A DNA stretch of 64,000 nt from Parasutterella excrementihominis YIT 11859 (GTDB taxonomy: Bacteria > Pseudomonadota > Gammaproteobacteria > Burkholderiales > Burkholderiaceae_F). Under the pieces are notes generated by a model. The model had not been told where the DNA came from. It did not search any database and saw nothing but the letters and a program-made list of their open reading frames with translations. The translations under genes and the position numbers were made by a program. Positions 10,309 to 19,469 of this stretch are shown here, piece after piece. Where the stretch lies: assembly GCF_000205025.1 (NCBI RefSeq), contig NZ_GL883719.1, forward strand, positions 19,317 through 83,316. Reading direction: 5' to 3'. Positions within the stretch are counted from its first letter, which is position 1; each line of letters opens with the position of its first letter.

Positions 10309-11517
10309 TTAGTGTTCTGTCCATTTAACTTGTTTCATGTCCACGCCTTCCTTGTACATCTCCCAAAGCGGGGACATTTCACGAAGCTGTGCAACCTTTT
10401 CTTTGATGAGCTTGACGGTGTAGTCAATCTCTTCTTCCGTCGTGAAACGGCCTAAGCTGAAGCGAATGGAGCTGTGGGCGAGTTCGTCATCAATACCGAG
10501 GGCACGCAGAACGTAGGACGGTTCCAAGCTGGCCGAGGTGCAGGCAGAACCGGAGGAAACTGCGATTTCAGGGCAGCTGGCCATGAGGGCTTCACCTTCA
10601 ACAAACGCGAAGCTGACGTTGAGGTTGAAAGGAGCTCTGTGTTCCATGCTTCCGTTGACATGAACGGCTTCGATTTCGCTCAAGCCTTTCCAAAGTCTGT
10701 CGCGAAGAGCGCCGATACGCTTCATTTCCTCGTCCATTTCCAGGCGGCACAGTCTGTAGGCTTCGCCCATACCGACGATCTGGTGTGTGGCGAGTGTGCC
10801 TGAGCGCATGCCTCTTTCGTGACCGCCGCCGTGAATGATGGCTTCAATACGAGCACGCGGTTTGCGGCGAACATAAAGAGCGCCCATTCCCTTCGGTCCG
10901 TAGAGCTTGTGGGCGGAAAGGCTCATCAGATCAACCTTGAGTTTTTCCATATCCAGAGGGATCTTGCCGGCGGCCTGAGTGGCGTCGACGTGGAACAGGA
11001 TTCCGCGTTCACGGCACATTTCACCGATTTTTTCGATGTCTTGAATGACGCCGATTTCATTGTTGACGGCCATCACGGAAACCAAGGTAGTATCTGGACG
11101 CATGGCTTTGGCCAAAGCGTCGAGGTCCAAAAGTCCGTCCTTGCCGACGTCCATGTATGTCACTTCAAAGCCTTCGCGTTCAAGTTCTCGCATGGAGTCC
11201 AGCACGGCTTTGTGTTCGGTCTTTACCGTGATTAAATGCTTGCCTTTGTCCTTATGGAAACGAGCTGCACCTTTGATCGCGAGGTTGTCGCTTTCGGTGG
11301 CGCCGCTAGTCCAAACGATTTCTTTCGGATCGGCATTGATTAGTGCTGCAACTTCGGCACGGGCGTTTTCAACAGCTTCTTTAGCCTTCCAGCCGTATTC
11401 GTGGCTCGTGCTGGCAGCGTTGCCGAAATTCTCGTAGAGGAAAGGAATCATCTTATCGACGACACGAGGATCCACAGGCGTAGTCGCAGAATAATCAAGG
11501 TAAATAGGGAACTTCAT
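10309..11517 (-). CDS. iscS: Cysteine desulfurase IscS
   Basis: A PLP-dependent enzyme that converts cysteine to alanine and passes persulfide sulfur to IscU and tRNA-thiolation partners. The protein has 402 residues. The PLP lysine is in [12 protein letters not shown] and the catalytic Cys loop is [20 protein letters not shown]. The start at 11517 ([17 protein letters not shown]) matches the family N-terminus and has GGAG 6 bases upstream; the TTG at 11529 overlaps that site and is rejected. iscR follows the same strand 35 bases upstream. Confidence 0.97.
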   Translation of the reverse strand: MKFPIYLDYSATTPVDPRVVDKMIPFLYENFGNAASTSHEYGWKAKEAVENARAEVAALINADPKEIVWTSGATESDNLAIKGAARFHKDKGKHLITVKTEHKAVLDSMRELEREGFEVTYMDVGKDGLLDLDALAKAMRPDTTLVSVMAVNNEIGVIQDIEKIGEMCRERGILFHVDATQAAGKIPLDMEKLKVDLMSLSAHKLYGPKGMGALYVRRKPRARIEAIIHGGGHERGMRSGTLATHQIVGMGEAYRLCRLEMDEEMKRIGALRDRLWKGLSEIEAVHVNGSMEHRAPFNLNVSFAFVEGEALMASCPEIAVSSGSACTSASLEPSYVLRALGIDDELAHSSIRFSLGRFTTEEEIDYTVKLIKEKVAQLREMSPLWEMYKEGVDMKQVKWTEH

Positions 11518-11552
11518 GATTAGCTCCAATGAAGAGATAAATTGGGGATTTA

Positions 11553-12008
11553 TTAAACCTTCGGTTTGATAATGGATACGGGGCTTAAGCCCTGATCTTT
11601 GAGCTTTTTCTTGTCAGCCAGGTTTTTCAGCGAGATCCCTTTCAGGAACTTGCGGATTTCCTCGTTGAGGCTTTCCCAAAGATCGAATGTGATGCACTCA
11701 CCTTCTCCGTCGCAGACGGCTCTGTTTTTATCGCAGCTGGCTTTCTCGAGAGGGTCGTCCACGGCTTCCAAAATATCGATCACCGTGATCTGATCCGCAG
11801 GTTTGGCCAAACGGTATCCGCCGGCAGGGCCGCGCACACCTTCAAGGAGGCCGGCTCTGCGCAGCTTTCCGAAGATCTGCTCAAGATAGGCGCTTGAAAG
11901 ATGACGTCTGTCCCCGATCGCAGCGATGGATACGTACTCTTCCGGGTCATGGAGAGCAATATCAAGCATTGCGGTGACGGCAAAACGGCCTTTAGTAGTG
12001 AGTTTCAT
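11553..12008 (-). CDS. iscR: Fe-S cluster regulator IscR (Rrf2 family)
   Basis: A winged-helix regulator that, as a [2Fe-2S] form, represses its own operon. It has 151 residues. The DNA-binding half (residues 1-60, [20 protein letters not shown]) is typical. The cluster loop has Cys92, Cys99 and Cys105, one residue more between the first two than in E. coli (92, 98, 104). The position of the fourth E. coli ligand, His107 (C-L-T-H), is Phe108 here (C-I-T-F), so cluster binding may use another ligand. It is the first gene of the ISC operon, directly behind the paired operator. Confidence 0.95.
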   Translation of the reverse strand: MKLTTKGRFAVTAMLDIALHDPEEYVSIAAIGDRRHLSSAYLEQIFGKLRRAGLLEGVRGPAGGYRLAKPADQITVIDILEAVDDPLEKASCDKNRAVCDGEGECITFDLWESLNEEIRKFLKGISLKNLADKKKLKDQGLSPVSIIKPKV

Positions 12009-12013
12009 CTTTA

Positions 12014-12072
12014 TTCCGATCCATTTAGTCGGAAATAATAGACCGTTTTATTTCCGAGCGCAATAGTCGGAA
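12014..12072 (-). promoter_or_regulatory. iscR promoter with two IscR (type 1) boxes
   Basis: Two copies of TTCCGA-N9-TCGGAA lie at 12014-12034 and 12052-12072, 38 bp centre to centre; read on the minus strand each begins TTCCGACTA, as expected for the YYGACTR half of the type 1 IscR box. The -10 (TATTAT, 12035-12040) and -35 (TTGCGC, 12058-12063) are 17 bases apart. One box covers the -35 and the other begins right after the -10, a layout suited to autorepression by holo-IscR. Confidence 0.82.
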
Positions 12073-12074
12073 TT

Positions 12075-12097
12075 GAAAAAGCCCTCCGAAGAGGGCT
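12075..12097 (-). terminator. Rho-independent terminator of the phosphatase gene
   Basis: Stem AGCCCTC/GAGGGCT (12080-12086 with 12091-12097) closes a 4-base loop and is followed on the minus strand by TTTTT (12075-12079). It insulates the ISC promoter from the upstream minus-strand gene. Confidence 0.8.
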
Positions 12098-12122
12098 AAG
12101 AAGGAAAATGAATTTTCAGCGG

Positions 12123-12620
12123 CTACAGAGCTGAGCCGGGAATGTAGACGGAAGCGCGTTTCTTAACAACTTCAAGCAGGCCTTCGCAGGCGTCCTCACA
12201 GTAATCAAGTACCGTGTTGAAGCCTTCGTTGCCGCCGTAATACGGATCAGGCACCACGGCCGTGTCGTATTCGGTTGCATAGCGCATCAGGAGCGCCAGC
12301 TTGTGTTTGTACATCGGAGGGCAGATCTGCTGCATGGCGGTCAGATTTTCCCAGTCCATCGCCAAAATGAAGTCGCACTCTCTAAAGTCGTCGGATGTAA
12401 TCTGACGAGCCCTAAGTTCGGATAAGTCATATCCGCGCTTACGGCCTGCAATCTGAGCGCGCACGTCCGGCGCCTCTCCGACGTGATAACCATGTGTACC
12501 GGCAGAATCCACGATTACTTTGTCAGTCAGTCCGGCTTCCTTCACCATTTTCTTAAAAACTGCTTCAGCCGTAGGGGAACGACAAATGTTCCCCATGCAC
12601 ACAAATAAAACTTTTACCAT
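12123..12620 (-). CDS. Low-molecular-weight protein-tyrosine phosphatase
   Basis: A 165-residue cytoplasmic cysteine phosphatase. The P-loop C-x5-R-S is at the N-terminus (VCMGNICRSPTAEA, Cys8) and the general-acid loop is VPDPYYGG. The ATG at 12620 is chosen because it gives the family N-terminus MVKVLFVC; the longer frame back to 12719 adds a non-conserved tail. In proteobacteria such enzymes act on tyrosine kinases of polysaccharide export or have unassigned targets; no such partner is nearby, so the substrate is unknown. Confidence 0.9.
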   Translation of the reverse strand: MVKVLFVCMGNICRSPTAEAVFKKMVKEAGLTDKVIVDSAGTHGYHVGEAPDVRAQIAGRKRGYDLSELRARQITSDDFRECDFILAMDWENLTAMQQICPPMYKHKLALLMRYATEYDTAVVPDPYYGGNEGFNTVLDYCEDACEGLLEVVKKRASVYIPGSAL

Positions 12621-12763
12621 GTTTTTTGCATTCTTCTTAATTGACGAATTAATCACACCTCTCTCGCGTACACCGCAGGCAGGTTGCAATAGCTTACGAG
12701 CCCCAAACGCTTTTTGCAAAAATGTATAGGGTAATTACCAATAATTCAACTCAAAATGAGCAC

Positions 12764-14818
12764 CTATACGTTCTCTTTTGCACCTTCCTCATCTTTTCCG
12801 GGCGTCGCGCCGAAAACTTGTTTACGAATTGAAGCCAATTTATCACGGACTTCCGAGGCTTTTTCGAATTCGAGATTCTTAGCATGCTCAAACATTTCGT
12901 TTTCGAGCCGTTTGATTTCGCGTGCCAGTTCCTTCGGACCCATTTTTTCGTAATCCTGACCGTCCACCAATCCGAATTCATTTTCGAGGTTATCGCTCTT
13001 GTAGACACCGTCAATAATGTCACGGATTTCTTTCTTGACGCTCTTCGGCGTGATGTTATGCGCCACGTTGTAAGCAGTCTGCTTTTCTCTGCGTCGAGCC
13101 GTTTCGTCCATCGCTCGGCGCATGGAGTCCGTAATCGTATCGGCGTATAGAATGGCTTTGCCTTCAACGTTTCGCGCGGCACGGCCGATCGTCTGAATAA
13201 GAGAACGTTCGCTTCGCAGGAAGCCTTCCTTATCAGCATCTAAGATCGCGATCAGTGCCACTTCCGGAATATCCAAGCCTTCTCTCAATAAGTTAATGCC
13301 GATCAGAACATCGAAGACACCGGCACGAAGGTCTCGAATAATTTCTACGCGTTCCACCGTATCGATGTCCGAGTGCAGGTAACGCACCTTGATACCGTTG
13401 TCCTGCAGGAAGTCGGTTAAGTCTTCTGCCATGCGCTTGGTCAGCGTTGTAATCAGAATGCGCTGGCCCTTCGGAATTCTTTCTTTGATTTCGCCGAGCA
13501 CATCGTCAACCTGAGTCGTAGCCGGACGTACTTCTACTTCCGGGTCTACGAGGCCGGTCGGGCGCACCACCTGCTCCACGATCTGAGAAGAATGATTCAG
13601 CTCGTAGTCTGCAGGAGTGGCCGAGACAAAGATCGCTCGGCGCATCTTGCTTTCGAATTCGTCAAAACGAAGCGGACGATTGTCTTTAGCGCTCGGAAGA
13701 CGGAAGCCGTAGGTGACGAGGGTTTCTTTTCTGGCACTGTCGCCGCGGTACATACCGCCGATCTGACCTAACAGAACGTGAGATTCGTCGAAGAACATCA
13801 GCGCATCTTTCGGCAGATAGTCGATCAAGGTAGGAGGCGGCTCTCCGGGCAGACCGCCGGCCAAGTGGCGGCTGTAGTTCTCAATGCCTTTGCAGAAGCC
13901 CACTTCGTGGAGCATTTCTAAGTCAAAGAGCGTTCTTTCGCGGATGCGCTGCGCCTCAAGCAACTTGCCGCTCTCGATGAATTTTGTCTCCTGGTCTCTG
14001 AGCTCATCCTTGATGGCTTCAATCGCTCGGAGAATATCGTTTCTCGGCGTGACATAGTTAGACGTCGGATAGATCGCGAAGCGGTCTACCTTCTGGCGTG
14101 TTTTACCGGTCAGCGGATCGAAGAAATACATTGCTTCGATTTCGTCATCAAAGAGTTCGATACGGAGCGCCATTTCCGAGTGTTCGGCTGGGAACACGTC
14201 AATCGTGTCACCGCGGACGCGGAACTTACCTCGCGTAAATTCCATGTCGTTGCGTTCGTACTGGATGCGGACCAAGTGCGAGATCAAGTCGCGCTGTTCA
14301 ATCTTATCACCGACTTTCAGGATAAGACGCATCTCGGTATAGGACTCCGGCTTACCGATACCGTAGATGGCAGACACGGTCGCGACAATGATCACATCAC
14401 GGCGTTCGAGCACGCTCTTTGAAGCCGACAGACGCATCTGCTCGATGTGTTCATTGATAGCAGAATCTTTTTCAATAAACAGATCACGCTGAGGGACGTA
14501 AGCTTCGGGCTGATAGTAGTCGTAGTAACTGACGAAATACTCCACCGCGTTGTTTGGGAAAAAGTCCCTCATTTCCGCGTAGAGCTGAGCGGCAAGGGTT
14601 TTATTCGGCGCCATGATGAGCGTCGGCAGACCGGTTCGAGCGATAACGTTCGCCATGGTGTAGGTTTTGCCGCTACCCGTCACGCCAAGCAGCGTCTGGG
14701 CCGTCAGGCCGTCCTCGATGCCTTCGACGAGTTCTTTGATTGCCTGAGGCTGATCTCCGGCCGCCTCAAAGGGCTGATGCAGTTCAAACGGAGAATTAGG
14801 GAATCTGATGACTTTCAA
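12764..14818 (-). CDS. uvrB: Excinuclease ABC subunit UvrB
   Basis: The damage-verification helicase of nucleotide excision repair. It has 684 residues (E. coli 673). Walker A is [14 protein letters not shown] (about residue 40), the DNA-wedging beta-hairpin is [15 protein letters not shown] (about residue 95), and helicase motifs DESHVLLGQ and QTIGRAARN are present. The C-terminal UVR motif that binds UvrC covers about residues 635-670. No clear LexA box was seen upstream. Confidence 0.98.
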   Translation of the reverse strand: MKVIRFPNSPFELHQPFEAAGDQPQAIKELVEGIEDGLTAQTLLGVTGSGKTYTMANVIARTGLPTLIMAPNKTLAAQLYAEMRDFFPNNAVEYFVSYYDYYQPEAYVPQRDLFIEKDSAINEHIEQMRLSASKSVLERRDVIIVATVSAIYGIGKPESYTEMRLILKVGDKIEQRDLISHLVRIQYERNDMEFTRGKFRVRGDTIDVFPAEHSEMALRIELFDDEIEAMYFFDPLTGKTRQKVDRFAIYPTSNYVTPRNDILRAIEAIKDELRDQETKFIESGKLLEAQRIRERTLFDLEMLHEVGFCKGIENYSRHLAGGLPGEPPPTLIDYLPKDALMFFDESHVLLGQIGGMYRGDSARKETLVTYGFRLPSAKDNRPLRFDEFESKMRRAIFVSATPADYELNHSSQIVEQVVRPTGLVDPEVEVRPATTQVDDVLGEIKERIPKGQRILITTLTKRMAEDLTDFLQDNGIKVRYLHSDIDTVERVEIIRDLRAGVFDVLIGINLLREGLDIPEVALIAILDADKEGFLRSERSLIQTIGRAARNVEGKAILYADTITDSMRRAMDETARRREKQTAYNVAHNITPKSVKKEIRDIIDGVYKSDNLENEFGLVDGQDYEKMGPKELAREIKRLENEMFEHAKNLEFEKASEVRDKLASIRKQVFGATPGKDEEGAKENV

Positions 14819-15454
14819 GGTGGTGTCTGCCTAAAGAATCCTTTGAATTTGAAAAGTTTAGAACGAATCCTAAGACATCGGTTTTCCGATCATCCGATCT
14901 GGTCAGATTGCCTCGACCTCAGTCTTCTCTGCTTTAGATGAGTTCTAAGGAGACATCCATTTTAAGTTCACTTTCAAACCAAACCCCTCTCAATTAAGCT
15001 TCGGCACCTTATTTTCTCAAGCACGCAGGGTGATTTAAATATCAATAATTCAAATTTATAAAATCACCCTTGGCTGGACACTCTCGGAATAAAATAAAAA
15101 TTAGCACATTACATAAGCTGATGAGGTTTGTTTTCGGAAAAAGTAAAACATCGGTCTGAAACAACTCCTTAACTTTCTAGAAGGATATATCCTTAAAAAA
15201 TCCTCTCTATTCCAAATTTAATCTTTGTTTAATATTTATCAACCATTATCATCAACCCCTCTAATTATAAAATCCCATTTTGAGTTTATTTTTTGCTAAT
15301 TAGCTAATTTATAAGAATTTTCATCTTCTCTAAATTTCGTAACAATCTATTGACTTCTAGAAATTTTGCTGTCAGAATGCTTATGTCTGTTGTTTGACAG
15401 ACATGACAATTGGGATTACTGCTATGTGCATATTTAAGCCTATTCAACATAGGC
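14819..15454. other. Long AT-rich intergenic region upstream of speF-potE
   Basis: More than 600 bases without a convincing gene separate uvrB from the SpeFL-like leader. The stretch is far richer in A+T than its neighbours, with runs such as TTAATATTTATCAACC, and has short inverted repeats, for example AGGATATATCCT at 15182-15193 and GCTAATTAGC at 15294-15303. A 76-codon minus-strand frame (15304-15534) has no recognisable family and is not called. The region probably carries the acid- or ornithine-responsive promoter of the operon; no specific binding site could be identified. Confidence 0.5.
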
Positions 15455-15712
15455 ATGCGCCGCACGTTACACCTCACGCGGTTTACGATGCGTGATTGCT
15501 TCTCCTTCAATAAATTCCTCTCCGAATCCGACATCTGGCCCTCCGGCCGATTCTTTATCGGTTCGGCTCGAATTGCTTTTCTCTTAATTTCTTCCGCGAA
15601 ATCTCTTAGTGTTCAAGCCTTTTTGACGCTTGTTCATAGGGGGGGGGTATTTCCGAGAAAAGCCAATACCACAATTCATTTAATTACGATGCGGATTTAT
15701 TTACCTTATTAA
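15455..15712 (+). CDS. Candidate SpeFL-like ornithine-sensing leader peptide
   Basis: The frame starting at ATG 15455 begins MRRTLHLTRFTMRDCFSFNKF. Against E. coli SpeFL (recalled from the literature, the ornithine-dependent arrest peptide upstream of speF-potE) residues RRTTHIMKFAHRNSFDFHFF align without gaps with RRTLHLTRFTMRDCFSFNKF: 9 of 20 identical, plus I/L, K/R, N/D and H/N. It lies about 280 bases upstream of a speF-potE operon, the same context as in E. coli. Against it: there is no good ribosome binding site at 15455, the frame runs on for 85 codons instead of stopping after the conserved block, and the N-terminal sensor part is short. A one-base shift would join it to an overlapping short frame at 15424 (MCIFKPIQH...), which has GGGA 8 bases upstream. 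Confidence 0.42.
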   Translation: MRRTLHLTRFTMRDCFSFNKFLSESDIWPSGRFFIGSARIAFLLISSAKSLSVQAFLTLVHRGGVFPRKANTTIHLITMRIYLPY

Positions 15713-15734
15713 ATAAATCTGGAGGACTACTATT

Positions 15735-17930
15735 ATGCAAAAACTTAAAGTCGCAGCTTCTGCATTACTGAAAGATAAACTTCAGGTTGAACGTGAAGTC
15801 GTTTGCCTCTCAAATGCTGACTTTACTGAAGTCTCCGCTGTTGTTATCGACATTGAAGACTATCGGAAAGGCGGGTTAAACAAGGTTAATGCCACCGCCT
15901 TGGAAATTCCTGTTTTTCTTTATCTCCGCGATGAAGACACCACTCCGGAAGAACTCGTCGGTCACGTGGTCGGTGTGATCAACGATGACCTTACAGACAG
16001 ACGTCTTTTCGGCCGTCAAATCGATGAAGCTGCCAAACGCTACGAAGACAAGCTCCTTCCTCCTTTCTTCGGTGCCCTCGCCCAATACGTATACAAAGGA
16101 AAGTCCCAGTTTGACTGCCCGGGACATCAGGGAGGCGCATACTTCCGCCGCCATCCGGCCGGCCGCGCATTCTATGACTTTTTCGGTGAAGAGCTTTTCC
16201 GCTCTGACCTTTGCAATGCTGACGTTGCGATGGGCGACCTTCTAATTCATGAAGGTGCACCGCTAACCGCTCAAAAAGCTGCCGCTAAGGTATTCAATGC
16301 CGATAAGACTTATTTCGTTTTGAACGGAACCTCCGCCTCTAACAAAGTTGTATTAAATGCGGCTTTAACTCCCGGTGACTTGGTTTTGTATGATCGAAAC
16401 AACCACAAGTCAATTAACCACGGAGCTCTTTTGCAAGCCGGCGCTACTCCGATTTATCTTGAAACTGCCCGCAACCCCTTCGGATTTATCGGCGGCATTG
16501 ACGAAAAATGTTTTGACGAAGAGTATCTCCGCAGCCTAGTTAGAGAAAAATGTCCTGAAAAAGCGGATGCCAAGCGCCCCTTCCGTCTTGCAGTCATCCA
16601 ACTCGGCACTTATGACGGCACGATTTATAACGCTCGCCAAGTTGTGGACAAAATCGGCCACCTTTGTGATTACATTCTCTTCGACTCCGCATGGGTAGGC
16701 TACGAGCAATTCATTCCAATGATGCGTGACTGTTCCCCGCTTCTTCTCGAGTTAGGACCGGAAGACCCCGGCATCTTCGTCACTCAGTCCGTTCATAAGC
16801 AGCAAGCAGGTTTTTCTCAGACTTCACAAATTCGCAAAAAGGACTCTCACATTAAGGGACAAGACCGTTATATTCCTCACAAAGTGTTGAATAACGCTTT
16901 CATGATGCATGCATCAACCAGTCCGTTTTACCCGCTGTTTGCTTCTTTGGACGTCAACGCAAAAATGCAAGAAGGAGAAGCCGGCCGTAGACTTTGGGCT
17001 GACTGCGTTAAGACAGTTGTTGATGCTCGCAAATTACTGCTTGAAACCTGTCATTACATCAAACCGTTTATTCCTTCTAAAGTTCGCGGCTCCGATTGGA
17101 AGTCTTACCCAACGGATTTGATTGCCCAAGACCTGGAATTCTTCAAATTTGTTCCGGGTCAGAAATGGCATTCTTTCGAGGGATATGGGGAGAACCAATA
17201 TTTTGTAGATCCCTGCAAATTTATGCTGACGACTCCGGGCATCGATGTTGAGACCGGCGAATACGAAAATTTTGGCGTTCCGGCAACGATTTTGGCTAAT
17301 TACTTGCGCGATAACGGCATCATCCCCGAAAAGAATGACCTCAATTCCATTCTTTTCCTCATGACTCCCGCAGAAAATAAAGAAAAAATGGATCACCTGG
17401 TTAGCCAGATCGCTCGCTTTGAAAAATACCTCGATGATGACGCTCCCTTAGAAGAGGTTCTGCCCAATCTTTACAAAGCTTACGAATCTCGCTACCGCAA
17501 CTATTCCATCCGTCAGCTCTGCCAAGAAATGCATGACTTCTACAAGGAGCGGAATATTAAAGAGATTCAAAAGGAAATGTTCCGTACAGAATTCATGCCT
17601 AAGAGCGTCATTAATCCTCAAGAAGCCCACTTTGCATTCCTGCGCGGCCAAGCCGAGCTCGTCCGTCTGGAAGATGCAGAAGGAAGGGTTGCTGCTGAAG
17701 GCGCTCTGCCCTACCCACCGGGAGTCTTGTGCTGCTTCCCGGGTGAAGTTTGGGGCGGACCCGTGCTCAAGTATTTCTTAGCTTGGCAGGAAGCCATGGG
17801 ACGGATGCCTGGATTTGCACCCGAACTTCAAGGTGTTTATGTCGAAGACAACGGCAGGGGCGGTAAACAAGTTTACTGCTATGTACTAAAAGAAGATGCT
17901 GTCGAACGTCTGACTGCTAAAGGTAAATAA
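15735..17930 (+). CDS. speF: Inducible ornithine decarboxylase
   Basis: A PLP-dependent fold-type I decarboxylase converting ornithine to putrescine and CO2, consuming a proton. The 731 residues match E. coli SpeF (732). The PLP-lysine segment is SVHKQQAGFSQTSQI (about residue 353), followed by the long conserved HASTSPFYPLFASLDVNAK, which is ornithine- rather than lysine- or arginine-decarboxylase-like. An N-terminal response-regulator-like wing domain (about residues 1-110) is present. GGAGG lies 9 bases before the ATG. It is followed after 67 bases by potE. Confidence 0.95.
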   Translation: MQKLKVAASALLKDKLQVEREVVCLSNADFTEVSAVVIDIEDYRKGGLNKVNATALEIPVFLYLRDEDTTPEELVGHVVGVINDDLTDRRLFGRQIDEAAKRYEDKLLPPFFGALAQYVYKGKSQFDCPGHQGGAYFRRHPAGRAFYDFFGEELFRSDLCNADVAMGDLLIHEGAPLTAQKAAAKVFNADKTYFVLNGTSASNKVVLNAALTPGDLVLYDRNNHKSINHGALLQAGATPIYLETARNPFGFIGGIDEKCFDEEYLRSLVREKCPEKADAKRPFRLAVIQLGTYDGTIYNARQVVDKIGHLCDYILFDSAWVGYEQFIPMMRDCSPLLLELGPEDPGIFVTQSVHKQQAGFSQTSQIRKKDSHIKGQDRYIPHKVLNNAFMMHASTSPFYPLFASLDVNAKMQEGEAGRRLWADCVKTVVDARKLLLETCHYIKPFIPSKVRGSDWKSYPTDLIAQDLEFFKFVPGQKWHSFEGYGENQYFVDPCKFMLTTPGIDVETGEYENFGVPATILANYLRDNGIIPEKNDLNSILFLMTPAENKEKMDHLVSQIARFEKYLDDDAPLEEVLPNLYKAYESRYRNYSIRQLCQEMHDFYKERNIKEIQKEMFRTEFMPKSVINPQEAHFAFLRGQAELVRLEDAEGRVAAEGALPYPPGVLCCFPGEVWGGPVLKYFLAWQEAMGRMPGFAPELQGVYVEDNGRGGKQVYCYVLKEDAVERLTAKGK

Positions 17931-17997
17931 GCCGCGTGCGCGGAAGCTCGCGCTTCCGTGCTGCCTCTCTACACAGAACATACTTGAGGATATTTTT

Positions 17998-19308
17998 ATG
18001 TCTCAGCAAAACCGTACCAAGATGTCAGTCACTCAGCTGACTCTTCTCACTGCTATTAATATGATGGGCTCCGGCATCGTCATGCTGCCGACCAAACTGG
18101 CTGAAATTGGAACAATTTCTATTCTTTCCTGGCTCATCACTGCCGTGGGATCCTTGTGTTTAGCCTATGCCTTTGCCAAGTGCGGCATGTTTAGTAAACG
18201 TCCGGGTATGGGCGGCTATTCTGAATATGCCTTCGGCAAAGCCGGCAACTTCATGGCTAACTACACTTATGGTGTTTCGCTTCTTTTTGCCAACATCGCT
18301 ATCGCGATTACCTGTGTCGGCTATGGGGCCGAATTTTTGGAAATTGAACTAACTCCGGTTCAAGTTTGCCTTTCTACGATCGTCGTACTTTGGATCTGTA
18401 CGTCCGCAAACTTTATGGGGGCCTCGCTCACCGGAAAATTTAGTGCCTTAGCCGTTTGGTGCGTCATCCTTCCCGTGTTGCTTTTAACCGTTATCGGCTG
18501 GTTCTGGTTCAGTCCTACGATGTATGTCGAAGCCTGGAATCCGCACAACGAACCTTTCTTCTCCGCTGTCGGGGCTTCAATCTCTATGACGCTATGGGCC
18601 TTCTTAGGACTTGAGAGCGCCTGTGCCAACAGTGATGCCGTTGACAATCCCGAGAAGAATGTTCCTATTGCCGTGCTGGCCGCTACCATTGGTGTTGCTA
18701 TTATCTATATTGTCTCCACCAATATCATCGCGGGTATCGTTCCGAATGCCGAGTTGGTTAAATCAAACGCTCCCTTCGGCCTGACCTTTACCATGATGTT
18801 CAACTCTACCATCGGCAAGATCGTCACTTTCCTTCTTGTTCTTTCCTGCGCAGGCTCTACACTGGGTTGGCAGTTCACGATTGCTAAGGTATTTCAGCAG
18901 TCTGCAATCGACGGTTTCTTCCCGAAGTGCTTTGCTAAAGTCAACAAATGGAAAGCTCCAGTGCTCGGTATGATTATCATTACGGCCATTCAAACCGGCT
19001 TCTGTTTCATGACGATTAGCCCCGAACTGTTCAAACAATTCAACCGGTTGGTAGATCTCGCCGTAGTAACCAATATCATGCCTTATCTGCTGTCAATGGC
19101 GGCTGTTGCCGTCATCATGAAAGTCGCAAAAGTGGAGCCCTCCAAGGCCAAACTTTACAACGTCATTGCAATCATCGGCGCCATCTACAGCTTCTACGCA
19201 CTCTTCTCTACCGGAATCACAGAAGTTTTCTACGGCTCTTTAGCCACATTCCTCGGATGGACGCTTTGGGGACTGATTGCACCTAGATTCGCCAGCAACG
19301 AAGCTTGA
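17998..19308 (+). CDS. potE: Putrescine:ornithine antiporter PotE
   Basis: An inner-membrane APC-family exchanger of 436 residues with about 12 hydrophobic segments. It imports ornithine in exchange for putrescine, completing the decarboxylation cycle with SpeF. The resemblance to E. coli PotE is close throughout: NMMGSGIVMLPTKLAEIGTI at the N-terminus, GNFMANYTYGVSLL, and TLWAFLGLESACAN in the middle. It is the second gene of the speF-potE operon and ends just before a strong terminator. Confidence 0.95.
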   Translation: MSQQNRTKMSVTQLTLLTAINMMGSGIVMLPTKLAEIGTISILSWLITAVGSLCLAYAFAKCGMFSKRPGMGGYSEYAFGKAGNFMANYTYGVSLLFANIAIAITCVGYGAEFLEIELTPVQVCLSTIVVLWICTSANFMGASLTGKFSALAVWCVILPVLLLTVIGWFWFSPTMYVEAWNPHNEPFFSAVGASISMTLWAFLGLESACANSDAVDNPEKNVPIAVLAATIGVAIIYIVSTNIIAGIVPNAELVKSNAPFGLTFTMMFNSTIGKIVTFLLVLSCAGSTLGWQFTIAKVFQQSAIDGFFPKCFAKVNKWKAPVLGMIIITAIQTGFCFMTISPELFKQFNRLVDLAVVTNIMPYLLSMAAVAVIMKVAKVEPSKAKLYNVIAIIGAIYSFYALFSTGITEVFYGSLATFLGWTLWGLIAPRFASNEA

Positions 19309-19328
19309 TAGCAATTTGCTCTCAGTTA

Positions 19329-19356
19329 AAGGACTGCCCGTGCGGCGGTCCTTTTT
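19329..19356 (+). terminator. Terminator of speF-potE
   Basis: A hairpin AAGGAC-GCC/GGC-GTCCTT (19329-19353) with one mismatch pair is followed by TTTTT. Confidence 0.8.
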
Positions 19357-19469
19357 ATTTGCGGTCTCACAGGTTCAGGAGTTTAAATATTTCGTTAGAA
19401 AAACGATTTTGCCGCCAATTTTGAATTAGGCTAAGTAATTGACATTTTTTAACACCTCTAGAGAATCTC

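Noticed and set aside
15304..15534. 76-codon minus-strand frame upstream of speF
   Set aside because: No family resemblance, no good start, and it overlaps the leader on the other strand.
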